A DNA stretch of 64,000 nt from the NCBI GenBank assembly GCA_005882315.1, contig VBAR01000007.1:1-64000 (forward strand), written 5' to 3'. The notes below the pieces were generated by a model. The model was not told the origin of the DNA. It saw only the letters and a list, made by a program, of their open reading frames with translations, and did not search any database. Source of the stretch: Bacteroidota bacterium. Its GTDB lineage: Bacteria > Bacteroidota > Bacteroidia > Chitinophagales > Chitinophagaceae. Positions 42,588 through 50,309 of the stretch are shown in pieces. Each line of letters opens with the position of its first letter. The first letter of the stretch is position 1. The position numbers and the translations under genes were made by a program.

Positions 42588-43610
42588 TTAAATGCTCCAC
42601 GCCGTGAGTCCATGCTCCACAAATTGATATCTTCTGTGTCGGCCACCAAACCTCTCCAAACTTTTTCTCACATGATATTTTGTTGTACCAGGACAATAAA
42701 ATATCATAAATCCACCGCCACCGGCGCCGGAGATCTTTCCGCCTGTTGCTCCTGATTTTTTTGCTTCATCATATATTTCATCCATCAGTGAATTCGAAAT
42801 TCCTTCAGCCATTTTTCTTTTTTGCTGAAAGCCAAAATCAAGAATCTCGCCAATCTCATGAATTTTTCCTTTCAGCATTGCTTCTTTCATCATCTGTGCC
42901 TGTTGTTTGAGCTGGTGCATGGCTTCAATGCTTTTTTCTTTTTTATCCGAAACATTTTTTGACTGCTGCTCAATTATTTTTCCGGAGTCACGGCTGGTTG
43001 CTGTATAGTAAAGCAATAAATTATTTTCCAACTCAAATAAATATTGTTGTTTGATGCGTAGCGGGTTCACCACTACTTTATCATCTTTATAAAACTCCAT
43101 GAAGTTAACGCCACCAAATGTCGCCGCATATTGATCTTGTCTTCCGCCTGCAAGCCCCAGGTCTTTCCGTTCAATATCATATGCATAATGTGCCATATCA
43201 TATTCACCCATCGGCAGGCGAAGCATTTCTGCAAAAGCGCCAATGATGGAAACAACTAAAGTAGATGATGTACCTAGGCCCGAACCTGCCGGTGCATCTA
43301 CAAAAGTTGATAACCGAAAACCTGTTTTTATTCCATTGTAATCTTTTTGAATGCGGTTATAAACACCTTTCAGCAGATCCAGTTTTCCATTTATCGGTAA
43401 TGAAGTTGCAAGGTCGAATTCTTCCGATTCATTCCTGTCCATTGCCTGCAGTATGATTTTATTTTCATTCAATGGTTCAATGGCCGCATGTGCATATAAA
43501 GAGATGGTCGCATTCAGAATTGCACCACCATATAAATCGCAATAAGGACTTACATCAGTGCCGCCGCCGGCCAATCCAATTCTGAGGGGAGCTTTGCTTC
43601 GGTAGATCAT
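42588..43610 (-). CDS. hddA: D-glycero-D-manno-heptose 7-phosphate kinase
   Basis: A GHMP-family kinase, 340 residues, that phosphorylates heptose 7-phosphate at C1. Motifs: PLRIGLAGGGTDVSPY (motif 1), PAGSGLGTSSTLVVSI (ATP-binding motif 2), RQDQYAATFGG and SGAGGGGFMIFY (motif 3). The alpha-anomeric, GDP-type branch is indicated by the HddA-like sequence and the nucleotidyltransferase in the same operon, rather than RfaE/HldE (not seen). The gene starts downstream of a four-helix-bundle gene; a repeated GTGAAAAG-type sequence lies between. Confidence 0.9.
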   Translation of the reverse strand: MIYRSKAPLRIGLAGGGTDVSPYCDLYGGAILNATISLYAHAAIEPLNENKIILQAMDRNESEEFDLATSLPINGKLDLLKGVYNRIQKDYNGIKTGFRLSTFVDAPAGSGLGTSSTLVVSIIGAFAEMLRLPMGEYDMAHYAYDIERKDLGLAGGRQDQYAATFGGVNFMEFYKDDKVVVNPLRIKQQYLFELENNLLLYYTATSRDSGKIIEQQSKNVSDKKEKSIEAMHQLKQQAQMMKEAMLKGKIHEIGEILDFGFQQKRKMAEGISNSLMDEIYDEAKKSGATGGKISGAGGGGFMIFYCPGTTKYHVRKSLERFGGRHRRYQFVEHGLTAWSI

Positions 43611-43615
43611 AGTTT

Positions 43616-43649
43616 ACGTGAAAGGTGAAAAGGGAAACGTGAAAAGCTT
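43616..43649. repeat. Left inverted-repeat copy flanking the four-helix-bundle gene
   Basis: ACGTGAAAGGTGAAAAGGG and then AAACGTGAAAAGCTT resembles, in inverted orientation, the sequence at 44031-44080. It starts 5 bp after the hddA start codon and overlaps the last base pairs of the small gene. Confidence 0.6.
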
Positions 43650-44007
43650 ACCCGTTTCGTTTTATCATATTCGACAGCATGGCAAAACATTTATTTAAAA
43701 GTTCGCCAGCAGTCTTTAATTCATCCAATGAAAAATATTTTAAATCCACAGCTGTTTCTAATATCGCATCTACCTCGACCAGTGATCCTCTTGCAATTTC
43801 AAGGTATCTATTTCTTTCAGTTACTGATTTTCTTGATGACCCTTCTGCAAGATTAAGCTTTACTGATAATACGGCTCTTCGTATTTGCTGAATCATATTA
43901 AATTTTTCATCAGCAGGCAATTTAACGGATAAGGTATATACCCCGGTTGTTAACTCCCTCACTACCTTATAGACATCAAGCGATTGGTGATTTAGTTTTA
44001 TAAACAT
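43648..44007 (-). CDS. Four-helix-bundle protein (S23 / IVP family)
   Basis: 119 residues forming a compact four-helix bundle of the 23S rRNA intervening-sequence protein family: SLDVYKVVRELTTGVYTLSV, IRRAVLSVKLNLAEGSSRKS (the hallmark NLAEGxxR), ARGSLVEVDAILETAVDLKY and a C-terminal helix. Functions are unknown outside rRNA introns, though the fold is shared with accessory proteins of diversity-generating retroelements; no reverse transcriptase is nearby. It sits inside a glycan operon between a glycosyltransferase and hddA, framed by inverted repeats, which suggests insertion. Confidence 0.85.
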   Translation of the reverse strand: MFIKLNHQSLDVYKVVRELTTGVYTLSVKLPADEKFNMIQQIRRAVLSVKLNLAEGSSRKSVTERNRYLEIARGSLVEVDAILETAVDLKYFSLDELKTAGELLNKCFAMLSNMIKRNG

Positions 44008-44030
44008 GTTAATGATTTTTCGAAATTTAC

Positions 44031-44080
44031 ACGTTCACCATTTCACTTTTGTCCTTTCACTTTTCACGTTCAGCAAGCTT
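44031..44080. repeat. Right inverted-repeat copy flanking the four-helix-bundle gene
   Basis: On the minus strand this reads AAGCTTGCTGAACGTGAAAA followed by GTGAAAGGACAAAAGTGAAA, matching the left copy at 43616-43649 in inverted orientation. It overlaps the last eight codons of the glycosyltransferase gene, whose C-terminal residues LAEREK come from the repeat. Confidence 0.6.
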
Positions 44081-45190
44081 CGTAACAGCATTCACTAAAT
44101 TCGCCCAACTATATTTTTGTTTTTCGCTGCGAAGATGCGGAATAAAATAATCTTCTCCTAATTGATAGAATTTTAAAATGCCCCCTGCTATTGCCTGCGG
44201 GTTTGGCTCAACGACAACACCAACTTTTCCATCCGGAACCAGTGAAGGCAAGCCACCGACATTGGTAACCACCATCGGTTTTTCAAAATGATAGGCGAGG
44301 GGAGTAACGCCGCTTTGTGTAGCATTACGGTAAGGCTGTATCACTGCATCTGCGGAGCAGAGATAATATTTTACTTCACTGTCCGGAATAAAATCTGTTT
44401 TTAGTATTAGTTGATCTTTTATGCCAAGTTTATCAATCAGTTCACCGTATTGTTTAGCATCTTCATAAAACTCACCAGCCACCATCAATTTGATCCCGGC
44501 TTTTTTAATTCTTTCATCAGCCATTGCTTCCAGCAATAAATCAAGTCCCTTATACTTTCTGATAAAACCAAAAAACAGAACTACCAACTCATGGCTCCCA
44601 ACTCCTAACTTACCTCTTGCTTCTTCTTTTGAAATAATAGCGCCAAAATTATCATACAGTGGATGCTGCACCTGCTGTGCCGGTTTATCTTTTTCAAATA
44701 AGCGCAGATCACTCATTACTTTTTCACTCATCGTTATAAAAGCATCGCAGCTTTTCAGGAAATATTTTGTGAAAGGCTTATCGCCAAATCTTTTTTCATG
44801 AGGGATAACATTATCCGCAATGCATACAATCTTTGTATGCTTGTTTTTTTTAACCCTTCTTAAGATCGTTCCCAGGGCAGGCCCCATAACTGGCAACCAA
44901 AAACGGACAACAATAATATCAGGTCTTTCATTTTTTAAACGATCACCGACTTTGACCCAATTCAGCGGATTGATTGAATTAATAGCGGAATGAATTGTCA
45001 AACCTTCAGGTGCAGGTTCATCGCTGTACTGTGTTTTACCCGGAAATAAAAAAGATGGATACTGCAGGCTGAATGAAAAAATGGAACAATCATAACCAGA
45101 TTGAATAAATTCTTTTGCCAGCCGTTGATTAAATGTAGCTAACCCACCCCGCAAAGGATGACCGGGTCCTATGATGATGACTTTCGGCAT
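44057..45190 (-). CDS. Glycosyltransferase, GT4 type
   Basis: A 377-residue cytosolic GT-B enzyme. The N-terminus has IIGPGHPLRGGLATFNQRLA; the C-terminal donor-binding half has LVVLFFGFIRKYKGLDLLLE and a family 4-like ADAVIQPYRNATQSGVTPLA segment with KPMVVTNVGGLPSLV. The donor is a nucleotide sugar, plausibly GDP-heptose given the operon. Its start overlaps the GT2 stop by one base. Its final codons lie within a repeat (44031-44080), so the C-terminus may have been changed by insertion of the neighbouring gene. Confidence 0.88.
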   Translation of the reverse strand: MPKVIIIGPGHPLRGGLATFNQRLAKEFIQSGYDCSIFSFSLQYPSFLFPGKTQYSDEPAPEGLTIHSAINSINPLNWVKVGDRLKNERPDIIVVRFWLPVMGPALGTILRRVKKNKHTKIVCIADNVIPHEKRFGDKPFTKYFLKSCDAFITMSEKVMSDLRLFEKDKPAQQVQHPLYDNFGAIISKEEARGKLGVGSHELVVLFFGFIRKYKGLDLLLEAMADERIKKAGIKLMVAGEFYEDAKQYGELIDKLGIKDQLILKTDFIPDSEVKYYLCSADAVIQPYRNATQSGVTPLAYHFEKPMVVTNVGGLPSLVPDGKVGVVVEPNPQAIAGGILKFYQLGEDYFIPHLRSEKQKYSWANLVNAVTKLAEREK

Positions 45191-46134
45191 TAGATACCCA
45201 GTTTCTTTTCTATGAGATAAAAATTACGGCCAGGAGAATTTCTTGAAATTAACTCCCCGATAAAACCAGCGAGGAATAATTGCACACCGATAATTATTGT
45301 TGCCAATGAAAGATAAAAACCCGGGCGGTTTGTCAATGCAAATCCGGAAGGGTCTATAATTTTTGAAATGATCAGATAAATAGCGATACCCATACCAATG
45401 ATAAAAAAGAATGAACCCCATAAACCAAACAGGTGCATGGGACGCTTACCGAATTTGCCGATGAACATGATGGAAGCGAGGTCCAAAAAGCCATTGATGA
45501 AACGTTCCCATCCGAATTTGGTGACGCCATATTTTCTTTTTCTATGTTCTACTACTTTCTCTCCGATCTTTTTAAAGCCAGACCATTTTGCCAACACAGG
45601 AATATAGCGGTGCATTTCACCATATACTTCAATGCTTTTTACAACCTTATTTTTATATGCCTTCAGCCCGCAGTTAAAATCATTCAGTTTGATTTTTGTC
45701 ATTCTTCTTGTAACTGCATTAAAAAGTTTAGAAGGAATATTTTTAGAGATGGTATGATCATATCTTACTTTCTTCCAGCCGCTCACCAGATCAAATCCGC
45801 CCTCTAAGATCATCTTTCGTAATCCGGGTATTTCATCTGGACTGTCCTGCAGATCGGCATCCATAGTTATTACCACATCGCCCTGTGCTGCTTTGAATCC
45901 TTCATTCAAGGCGGCAGATTTACCATAATTGCGTTGAAATTTTATACCACGGATATTTTCATTTTTGCTGCGCAAGCTTTCAATTACATCCCATGAGCCG
46001 TCATTACTTCCATCATCTATAAAAATAATTTCGTAGCTGTAATTATTATCAACCATTACTTTTTCAATCCAGGCACTGAGTTCAGGCAGGGATTCTGCTT
46101 CATTAAAAAGTGGTATGACGATTGATAGGTTCAT
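45190..46134 (-). CDS. Membrane-bound family 2 glycosyltransferase (DPMS/GtrB-like)
   Basis: A 314-residue GT-A enzyme. N-terminal IVIPLFNEAESLPEL and FIDDGSNDGSWDVIE are the nucleotide-binding motifs, with VITMDADLQDSPDEI (DxD) and DFNCGLKAYKNKVV. Two C-terminal membrane helices (about residues 228-262 and 271-300) are typical of polyprenyl-phosphate glycosyltransferases such as GtrB/ArnC, which load a sugar onto undecaprenyl phosphate. Its start overlaps the DUF4199 stop by one base (TAATG). Confidence 0.9.
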   Translation of the reverse strand: MNLSIVIPLFNEAESLPELSAWIEKVMVDNNYSYEIIFIDDGSNDGSWDVIESLRSKNENIRGIKFQRNYGKSAALNEGFKAAQGDVVITMDADLQDSPDEIPGLRKMILEGGFDLVSGWKKVRYDHTISKNIPSKLFNAVTRRMTKIKLNDFNCGLKAYKNKVVKSIEVYGEMHRYIPVLAKWSGFKKIGEKVVEHRKRKYGVTKFGWERFINGFLDLASIMFIGKFGKRPMHLFGLWGSFFFIIGMGIAIYLIISKIIDPSGFALTNRPGFYLSLATIIIGVQLFLAGFIGELISRNSPGRNFYLIEKKLGI

Positions 46135-46661
46135 TATTGTTTCATGTCGAGTTGATCAAGTGGGTTATAAGGATTCTTTTTGGTAATGGCGGCGCCGATC
46201 AGAGAACCAATTGCTCCGAGAATAGCATATGTCAGTAAAATTCCACCTACCATAAAGACATAAAAAAATTTCTTTGCTATGCTAAGGGCTTTATCGATCT
46301 CTTCATCACTCAATTTATTTTGCTCTTCCATTTGTTTACGAGCCTCATCAAATATTTTCTCTTTCAAATCCGGCATTGCTGTAAAAAGTATCAGGGTGAA
46401 TCCAATAACAATCAACATTGCTATCGCAGTTGCTTTAAATCCATATCCAAACAAGTTTCCAAAACTCAACTGGTAGTGGTTGGCTTTACCGTACATATTG
46501 ACAAAAACTGCAAGGCTTATTACTAATATACAATATGCAATCCAGCCTGTAGGTCCACCTTGTTTAATCCCTGAAAACAGGAGAGCAAGACTATAGATTA
46601 TCTGAATTGCAGCGACAATAATGCCTGCAATAAAATGAGTGATTGGTTTTTGGGTGCTCAT
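46134..46661 (-). CDS. DUF4199 family membrane protein
   Basis: 175 residues with four membrane helices (AGIIVAAIQIIYSLALLF, IAYCILVISLAVFVNMY, FKATAIAMLIVIGFTLILF and VGGILLTYAILGAIGSLIGA) and a charged loop between helices 3 and 4. DUF4199 proteins of Bacteroidota are uncharacterised. Genes of this family sit beside GT2 and dihydroorotase genes in many genomes of the phylum. Start and stop each overlap a neighbour by one base. Confidence 0.85.
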   Translation of the reverse strand: MSTQKPITHFIAGIIVAAIQIIYSLALLFSGIKQGGPTGWIAYCILVISLAVFVNMYGKANHYQLSFGNLFGYGFKATAIAMLIVIGFTLILFTAMPDLKEKIFDEARKQMEEQNKLSDEEIDKALSIAKKFFYVFMVGGILLTYAILGAIGSLIGAAITKKNPYNPLDQLDMKQ

Positions 46662-47929
46662 TATAATTTATTTAAAGTAAGATGTGATTTATTTATTGTG
46701 CCAACCACTTTGCCTTTCAATTCTTTTCCAATGAACGGTGAATTTTTTGATTTTGATTTAATATCTTCTTCTGTAAATATCCATTTTTTATCCGGAATAA
46801 AAAGTGTGAGTGATGCGGCTTCGTTTTCGTTGATAGTTGCAGGGCTTAGTCCGAATATTTTTCTTGCATTCAAAGAAAACAATTCAACCGTTTTTTCTGG
46901 TGTTAATCCATCTACTACAGTGTTTACAACTGCATAAGCTGTTTCCAATCCTATCATTCCATTTTCAGCGTATTGAAACTCCACCACCTTACTGTCTTTT
47001 TCATGTGGCATATGATGGGTAGCGATGCAATCAATGGTTCCATCAATTACTGCTTTTTGCAATGCTTCTCTTTCTGCCGGTGTCCGCAAAGGAGGATTTA
47101 CTTTCAGATTGCTGTCGTACTCATTCAGATCCTCATCACAGAAAAATAAATGATAAGGAGTAACAGAGCAGCTTACATCTATTCCTCCTTCTTTGCCTTC
47201 CTTTACATATTCTAGTGATTTTTTTGTAGTAACTCCGGTGAAATGAATTTTTGATTCAGTATATCTAGCAAGCTTCAGGTCTCTTGCAATTACCAGTTCT
47301 TCACCCATAGCTGGTTTGCCGGGTAACCCCAATCTTGTCGATACGATTCCTTCATTCATCAGTCCCTGCGGATTGATACCCGCATCATCCGGTAGCTGTA
47401 TGATGGCTGCATCAATAGCTTTTACATAAAGCAATGCTTTTAAAAGTGTGCCTGCTGATTGCATTGGGTTCAATCCGTCACTAAAAGCAACAGCGCCACT
47501 TGCATGCATATCATACATTTCGGCCAGTTCTTTTCCTTCTGTATTTTTTGTGATGGCGCCGATGGGATGAATATTGACCATCAGTTCCTTGCTTTTATGT
47601 GCTATATATTCAATACCGGACTTGTTATGCAGTGCAGGATATGTGTTCGGTACAACCATCACATCCGTAAATCCACCGGCAGCGGCAGCTGCAGCACCGG
47701 ATTCCAATGTTTCTTTATGTTCTTTTCCCGGATCGTTGAAATGGGCAAACACATCTACCCATCCGGGGGAAACGAATAAGCCTTCAATGCTTATTTCTTT
47801 ATCTGCTTTCTCAGAAATTTTTTTGCTGATGGATTTGATGATTCCGTGGTCGATAAATATATCAGCTATTTGTCCGTTGAAGGGAGAGGAGGGATCAGCA
47901 ATCTTAGCTTGCTTAATGAGTATTTTCAT
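46661..47929 (-). CDS. Dihydroorotase homologue lacking most metal ligands
   Basis: A 422-residue amidohydrolase-fold protein clearly related to dihydroorotase (PyrC): [31 protein letters not shown] and [15 protein letters not shown]. Yet residues expected to bind zinc or act in catalysis differ: the first His of HxH is Phe61 (DVFAH), the His after the second region is Gln178 (IIQLP), the IHxxHVS His is Gly232, and ATDHAPH reads ATHHMPH (Asp to His305). It is therefore probably inactive as a dihydroorotase, perhaps with a structural role, as for the PyrC' partner of aspartate carbamoyltransferase. It leads the GT/heptose operon. Confidence 0.8.
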   Translation of the reverse strand: MKILIKQAKIADPSSPFNGQIADIFIDHGIIKSISKKISEKADKEISIEGLFVSPGWVDVFAHFNDPGKEHKETLESGAAAAAAGGFTDVMVVPNTYPALHNKSGIEYIAHKSKELMVNIHPIGAITKNTEGKELAEMYDMHASGAVAFSDGLNPMQSAGTLLKALLYVKAIDAAIIQLPDDAGINPQGLMNEGIVSTRLGLPGKPAMGEELVIARDLKLARYTESKIHFTGVTTKKSLEYVKEGKEGGIDVSCSVTPYHLFFCDEDLNEYDSNLKVNPPLRTPAEREALQKAVIDGTIDCIATHHMPHEKDSKVVEFQYAENGMIGLETAYAVVNTVVDGLTPEKTVELFSLNARKIFGLSPATINENEAASLTLFIPDKKWIFTEEDIKSKSKNSPFIGKELKGKVVGTINKSHLTLNKL

Positions 47930-48047
47930 TAAGGGGCGAAGATAAAGGTTGTTTTTGATTCGAAGAAATTAGAAGAATTGCAATAACTACTGGCAACCTG
48001 GAAAACATAGCCTTGATCAAACTGCTTGTTATGCAGCAATATTTCTA

Positions 48048-49067
48048 TTATAATTCCCAACCAACTGAAAACGCCAATACATAGTCCGTTTCTTTTCCTT
48101 TAACCGCGGGCCGGTTATCATAGTTTAATGTATATCCTATCTTGATATAAAAGTCATGTGGCAGGTCATATTTCGCATCAAAGATAAAATCAGTACGCCA
48201 CCTGCCATTTTCTGTAAAACTTGGATAAACCCAGATATTGCTGAGCAGGTTCAGATCTCCAATATCAAAAAGATTAAGTTCTGAACCAAAGTAACCTTCA
48301 AGACTGCTCCTACTTGCTGTTGCATTGGTAAAACTCTCGTTATTAAAAGACAAACCAGCGCCAAGCCCCCAATATTGCTTATTCGTATGAACAATGTATT
48401 TACCAGCTCCAAGTTTTCCCGTTGTTCTCAGATCCAAAGCTTGTTCAGTATTGGAAAGTAAATCCACAGAGGCAGCTAAATACCAATCTTTCTGTAAAAA
48501 ATATTTTCCGGCGATTCCTCCTTCGGTTCTTTTGGTCTCTGCCACACTATCCTGGCTTGAGCGGGTATCATCGTAAAATAGATCCATTTGCCATTTGTCG
48601 GCCATGTATCCAAATTTGCTCCTGACATTGTATTGCTTCAGGTTATTTGCTTTAGTAAAGCTTAATCCCACGTCAAGACTGGCATGAGCCCGGCTCCAGA
48701 AATCTGATTTCAATCCTTTCAGGAACACCATTTCTTCGAGAGTTGTTTCTGTTTTACTCCCATCATCACCATTAATGATGATTTTTTTTCCGGATTCAAC
48801 AGATTCAACTGTTCCGTTAATTCTCTGTCCATTTTTTAAAGTGACAAGGAAATGGCTTTTCGAAAAGATCTCTTTTACTCCGTCCCATTCAACTGTAAAG
48901 TCTTTTTTTGAATAGTCCGTTTCAATAGTCAGGACTCCTTTGTCCATCGATTTGATCTCGCCAACAATTATATCTCCATTTTTTAATACAAGAGAGTCTT
49001 TCTGTGCCTGGGTAGCTATTCCTAAAAGCAAACAATAGCTGATAAGTAGATTTTTTTTGAACCTCAT
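48048..49067 (-). CDS. DUF481 family outer-membrane protein
   Basis: A 339-residue secreted protein: signal peptide LLISYCLLLGIATQAQ, an N-terminal SHi-like beta domain (DSLVLKNGDIIVGEIKSMDK and KNGQRINGTVESVESG, two repeats), then a C-terminal barrel of DUF481 type (FWSRAHASLDVGLSFTKANN onward) ending in an aromatic residue (VLAFSVGWEL). Function is unknown; such proteins are salt-induced outer-membrane barrels in proteobacteria. Monocistronic, upstream of two tRNA-Pro genes. Confidence 0.85.
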   Translation of the reverse strand: MRFKKNLLISYCLLLGIATQAQKDSLVLKNGDIIVGEIKSMDKGVLTIETDYSKKDFTVEWDGVKEIFSKSHFLVTLKNGQRINGTVESVESGKKIIINGDDGSKTETTLEEMVFLKGLKSDFWSRAHASLDVGLSFTKANNLKQYNVRSKFGYMADKWQMDLFYDDTRSSQDSVAETKRTEGGIAGKYFLQKDWYLAASVDLLSNTEQALDLRTTGKLGAGKYIVHTNKQYWGLGAGLSFNNESFTNATASRSSLEGYFGSELNLFDIGDLNLLSNIWVYPSFTENGRWRTDFIFDAKYDLPHDFYIKIGYTLNYDNRPAVKGKETDYVLAFSVGWEL

Positions 49068-49185
49068 AGCAGGAATTATTTAATGGTTTTTAATCAGTGA
49101 TCTAGCAATGCAAAAATTATGATTTCTTTTGGGATAAAAGAAATTCAGTGCGGAAAAATCGAAATCAAAAGTCTTATAAATTATG

Positions 49186-49260
49186 TTGGGATGACTGGAT
49201 TCGAACCAGCGACCCCTTCGTCCCGAACGAAGTACCCCGCTGGAGCGGGGCTACATCCCG
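49186..49260 (-). tRNA. tRNA-Pro(CGG) with an abnormal D-arm, possible pseudo-tRNA
   Basis: The minus strand gives an acceptor strand CGGGATG, an anticodon arm CTTCGTTCGGGACGAAG (loop TTCGGGA, anticodon CGG) as in E. coli proK, and a T-arm GCTGGTTCGAATCCAGT, all typical of tRNA-Pro. The D-arm is GCCCCGCTCCAGCGGGGTA, which forms a perfect GC hairpin and lacks the invariant G18-G19 of the D-loop. The first acceptor pair is C-A. It may be a decaying copy whose D-arm was replaced by a dispersed palindrome. No CCA is encoded. Confidence 0.6.
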
Positions 49261-49281
49261 AAAACCAAGGAAAACAAAAAT

Positions 49282-49312
49282 AAAAAAGACCCCTAAAAAT
49301 CAGGAGTCTTTT
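49282..49312 (-). terminator. Terminator between the two tRNA genes
   Basis: AAAAGACTCCT and AGGGGTCTTTT (minus strand) form an 11-bp stem with one T-G wobble, followed by T-rich sequence. It lies just downstream of tRNA-Pro(GGG), so the two tRNAs may be separate transcripts. Confidence 0.75.
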
Positions 49313-49320
49313 AAATTATG

Positions 49321-49394
49321 TCGGGACGACTAGATTCGAACTAGCGACCCCTTGCACCCCATGCAAGTGCGCTACCGGGCTGCGCTACGTCCCG
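49321..49394 (-). tRNA. tRNA-Pro(GGG)
   Basis: A complete cloverleaf on the minus strand: acceptor CGGGACG/CGTCCCG with A as discriminator, D-arm GCGCAGCCCGGTAGCGCA with the GG of the D-loop, anticodon arm CTTGCATGGGGTGCAAG (anticodon GGG), five-base variable loop and T-arm GCTAGTTCGAATCTAGT. CCA is not encoded. The 3' flank (AGTCTTTTAAATTATG) is nearly the same as that of the adjacent tRNA-Pro(CGG), so the pair arose by tandem duplication. Confidence 0.93.
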
Positions 49395-49504
49395 AACAAT
49401 TAGGGGCGGCAAATGTAAGATTAAATGGCAAGATTTTGAAATGAGAATCAGGTCTAATGAACAGAGTTGATATACACAATTCCAAACTCTGATTATTCAA
49501 AGAC

Positions 49505-50230
49505 TTATGTTTTATCCAGGTATAGTTTTTTAATATAGTTAGCATTGTCTATGGCGCCCAATTCTGCTGTATTATTAAAATAAATAAAGGCAGTTTTTAT
49601 TGCTGCTTTAAAAATGGAATCAGCAACAGTATCAAGAGTGTTTTTGTCATATGTAGAATAATAAAGTCTTGGAATGCCATGAAAGCGATAATACAGAAAA
49701 TCGGTTGTAGTAATTAAATCATCGGGTAAATTGGGATAGCTGATAGAACAAAAGCAAATATTATGTTTACTGAAAGCTGAATAAACTTTTTCATTCCACC
49801 AGCTTATATGACGGAACTCAATAACATTCTTGAAAGAATTGTCCAGAGCCAGGATGAGCTGTTGCAATTTTTCTTCTGAGTAAATAAAAGTTGGAGGTAA
49901 TTGAAAAAGTACCGGACCGCATTTTTCCTTCAGGCCATTATTAATTGTGTCATAAAAAGACTTTAAAAGATCCCTTGTATCAACAAATTTTTTATTGTGT
50001 GTAATCAAACGGGGAACTTTTACCGCAAATAAAAAATGTTCGGGGCTTTTATTGTACCAGTTCTGAAGAAAAGAAATTTGGGGAAAACGGTAGAATGTGA
50101 CGTTTAACTCCACGGTATCAAACTTACTGCTATAAAACTCAAACCAATTTTTTTGCACTAAACCTATTGGGTAGAAAAGGTTTTTCCATTCTTTATAATA
50201 AAAGCCCGAACAGCCAATATGCCAGTTCAT
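49505..50230 (-). CDS. DUF72 domain protein
   Basis: About 241 residues starting at the ATG at 50230, where WHIGCSGFYYKEWKNLFYP begins; the open frame runs back to 50299, but that part has no similarity. It carries the DUF72 (YecE-like) TIM-barrel signatures: the GCSG(F/Y) opening, SSKFDTVELNVTFYRFP, FLFAVKVPRLITH, FVDTRDLLKSF, and FHGIPRLYY followed by YFNNTAELGAIDNA. The function is unknown. It is divergent from the Fpg/Nei gene, with 79 bp between starts. Confidence 0.88.
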   Translation of the reverse strand: MNWHIGCSGFYYKEWKNLFYPIGLVQKNWFEFYSSKFDTVELNVTFYRFPQISFLQNWYNKSPEHFLFAVKVPRLITHNKKFVDTRDLLKSFYDTINNGLKEKCGPVLFQLPPTFIYSEEKLQQLILALDNSFKNVIEFRHISWWNEKVYSAFSKHNICFCSISYPNLPDDLITTTDFLYYRFHGIPRLYYSTYDKNTLDTVADSIFKAAIKTAFIYFNNTAELGAIDNANYIKKLYLDKT

Positions 50231-50309
50231 AACTGTTTTATTTTTTGAATGCAAAACCGGAGCCAATATTATATGGTTCAAATTTTGTTTCTCATTCAAA
50301 AATTTTCAT

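Noticed and set aside
46661-47929. Active PyrC dihydroorotase
   Set aside because: Four metal or catalytic positions are substituted, so the normal name would mislead; called a homologue instead.
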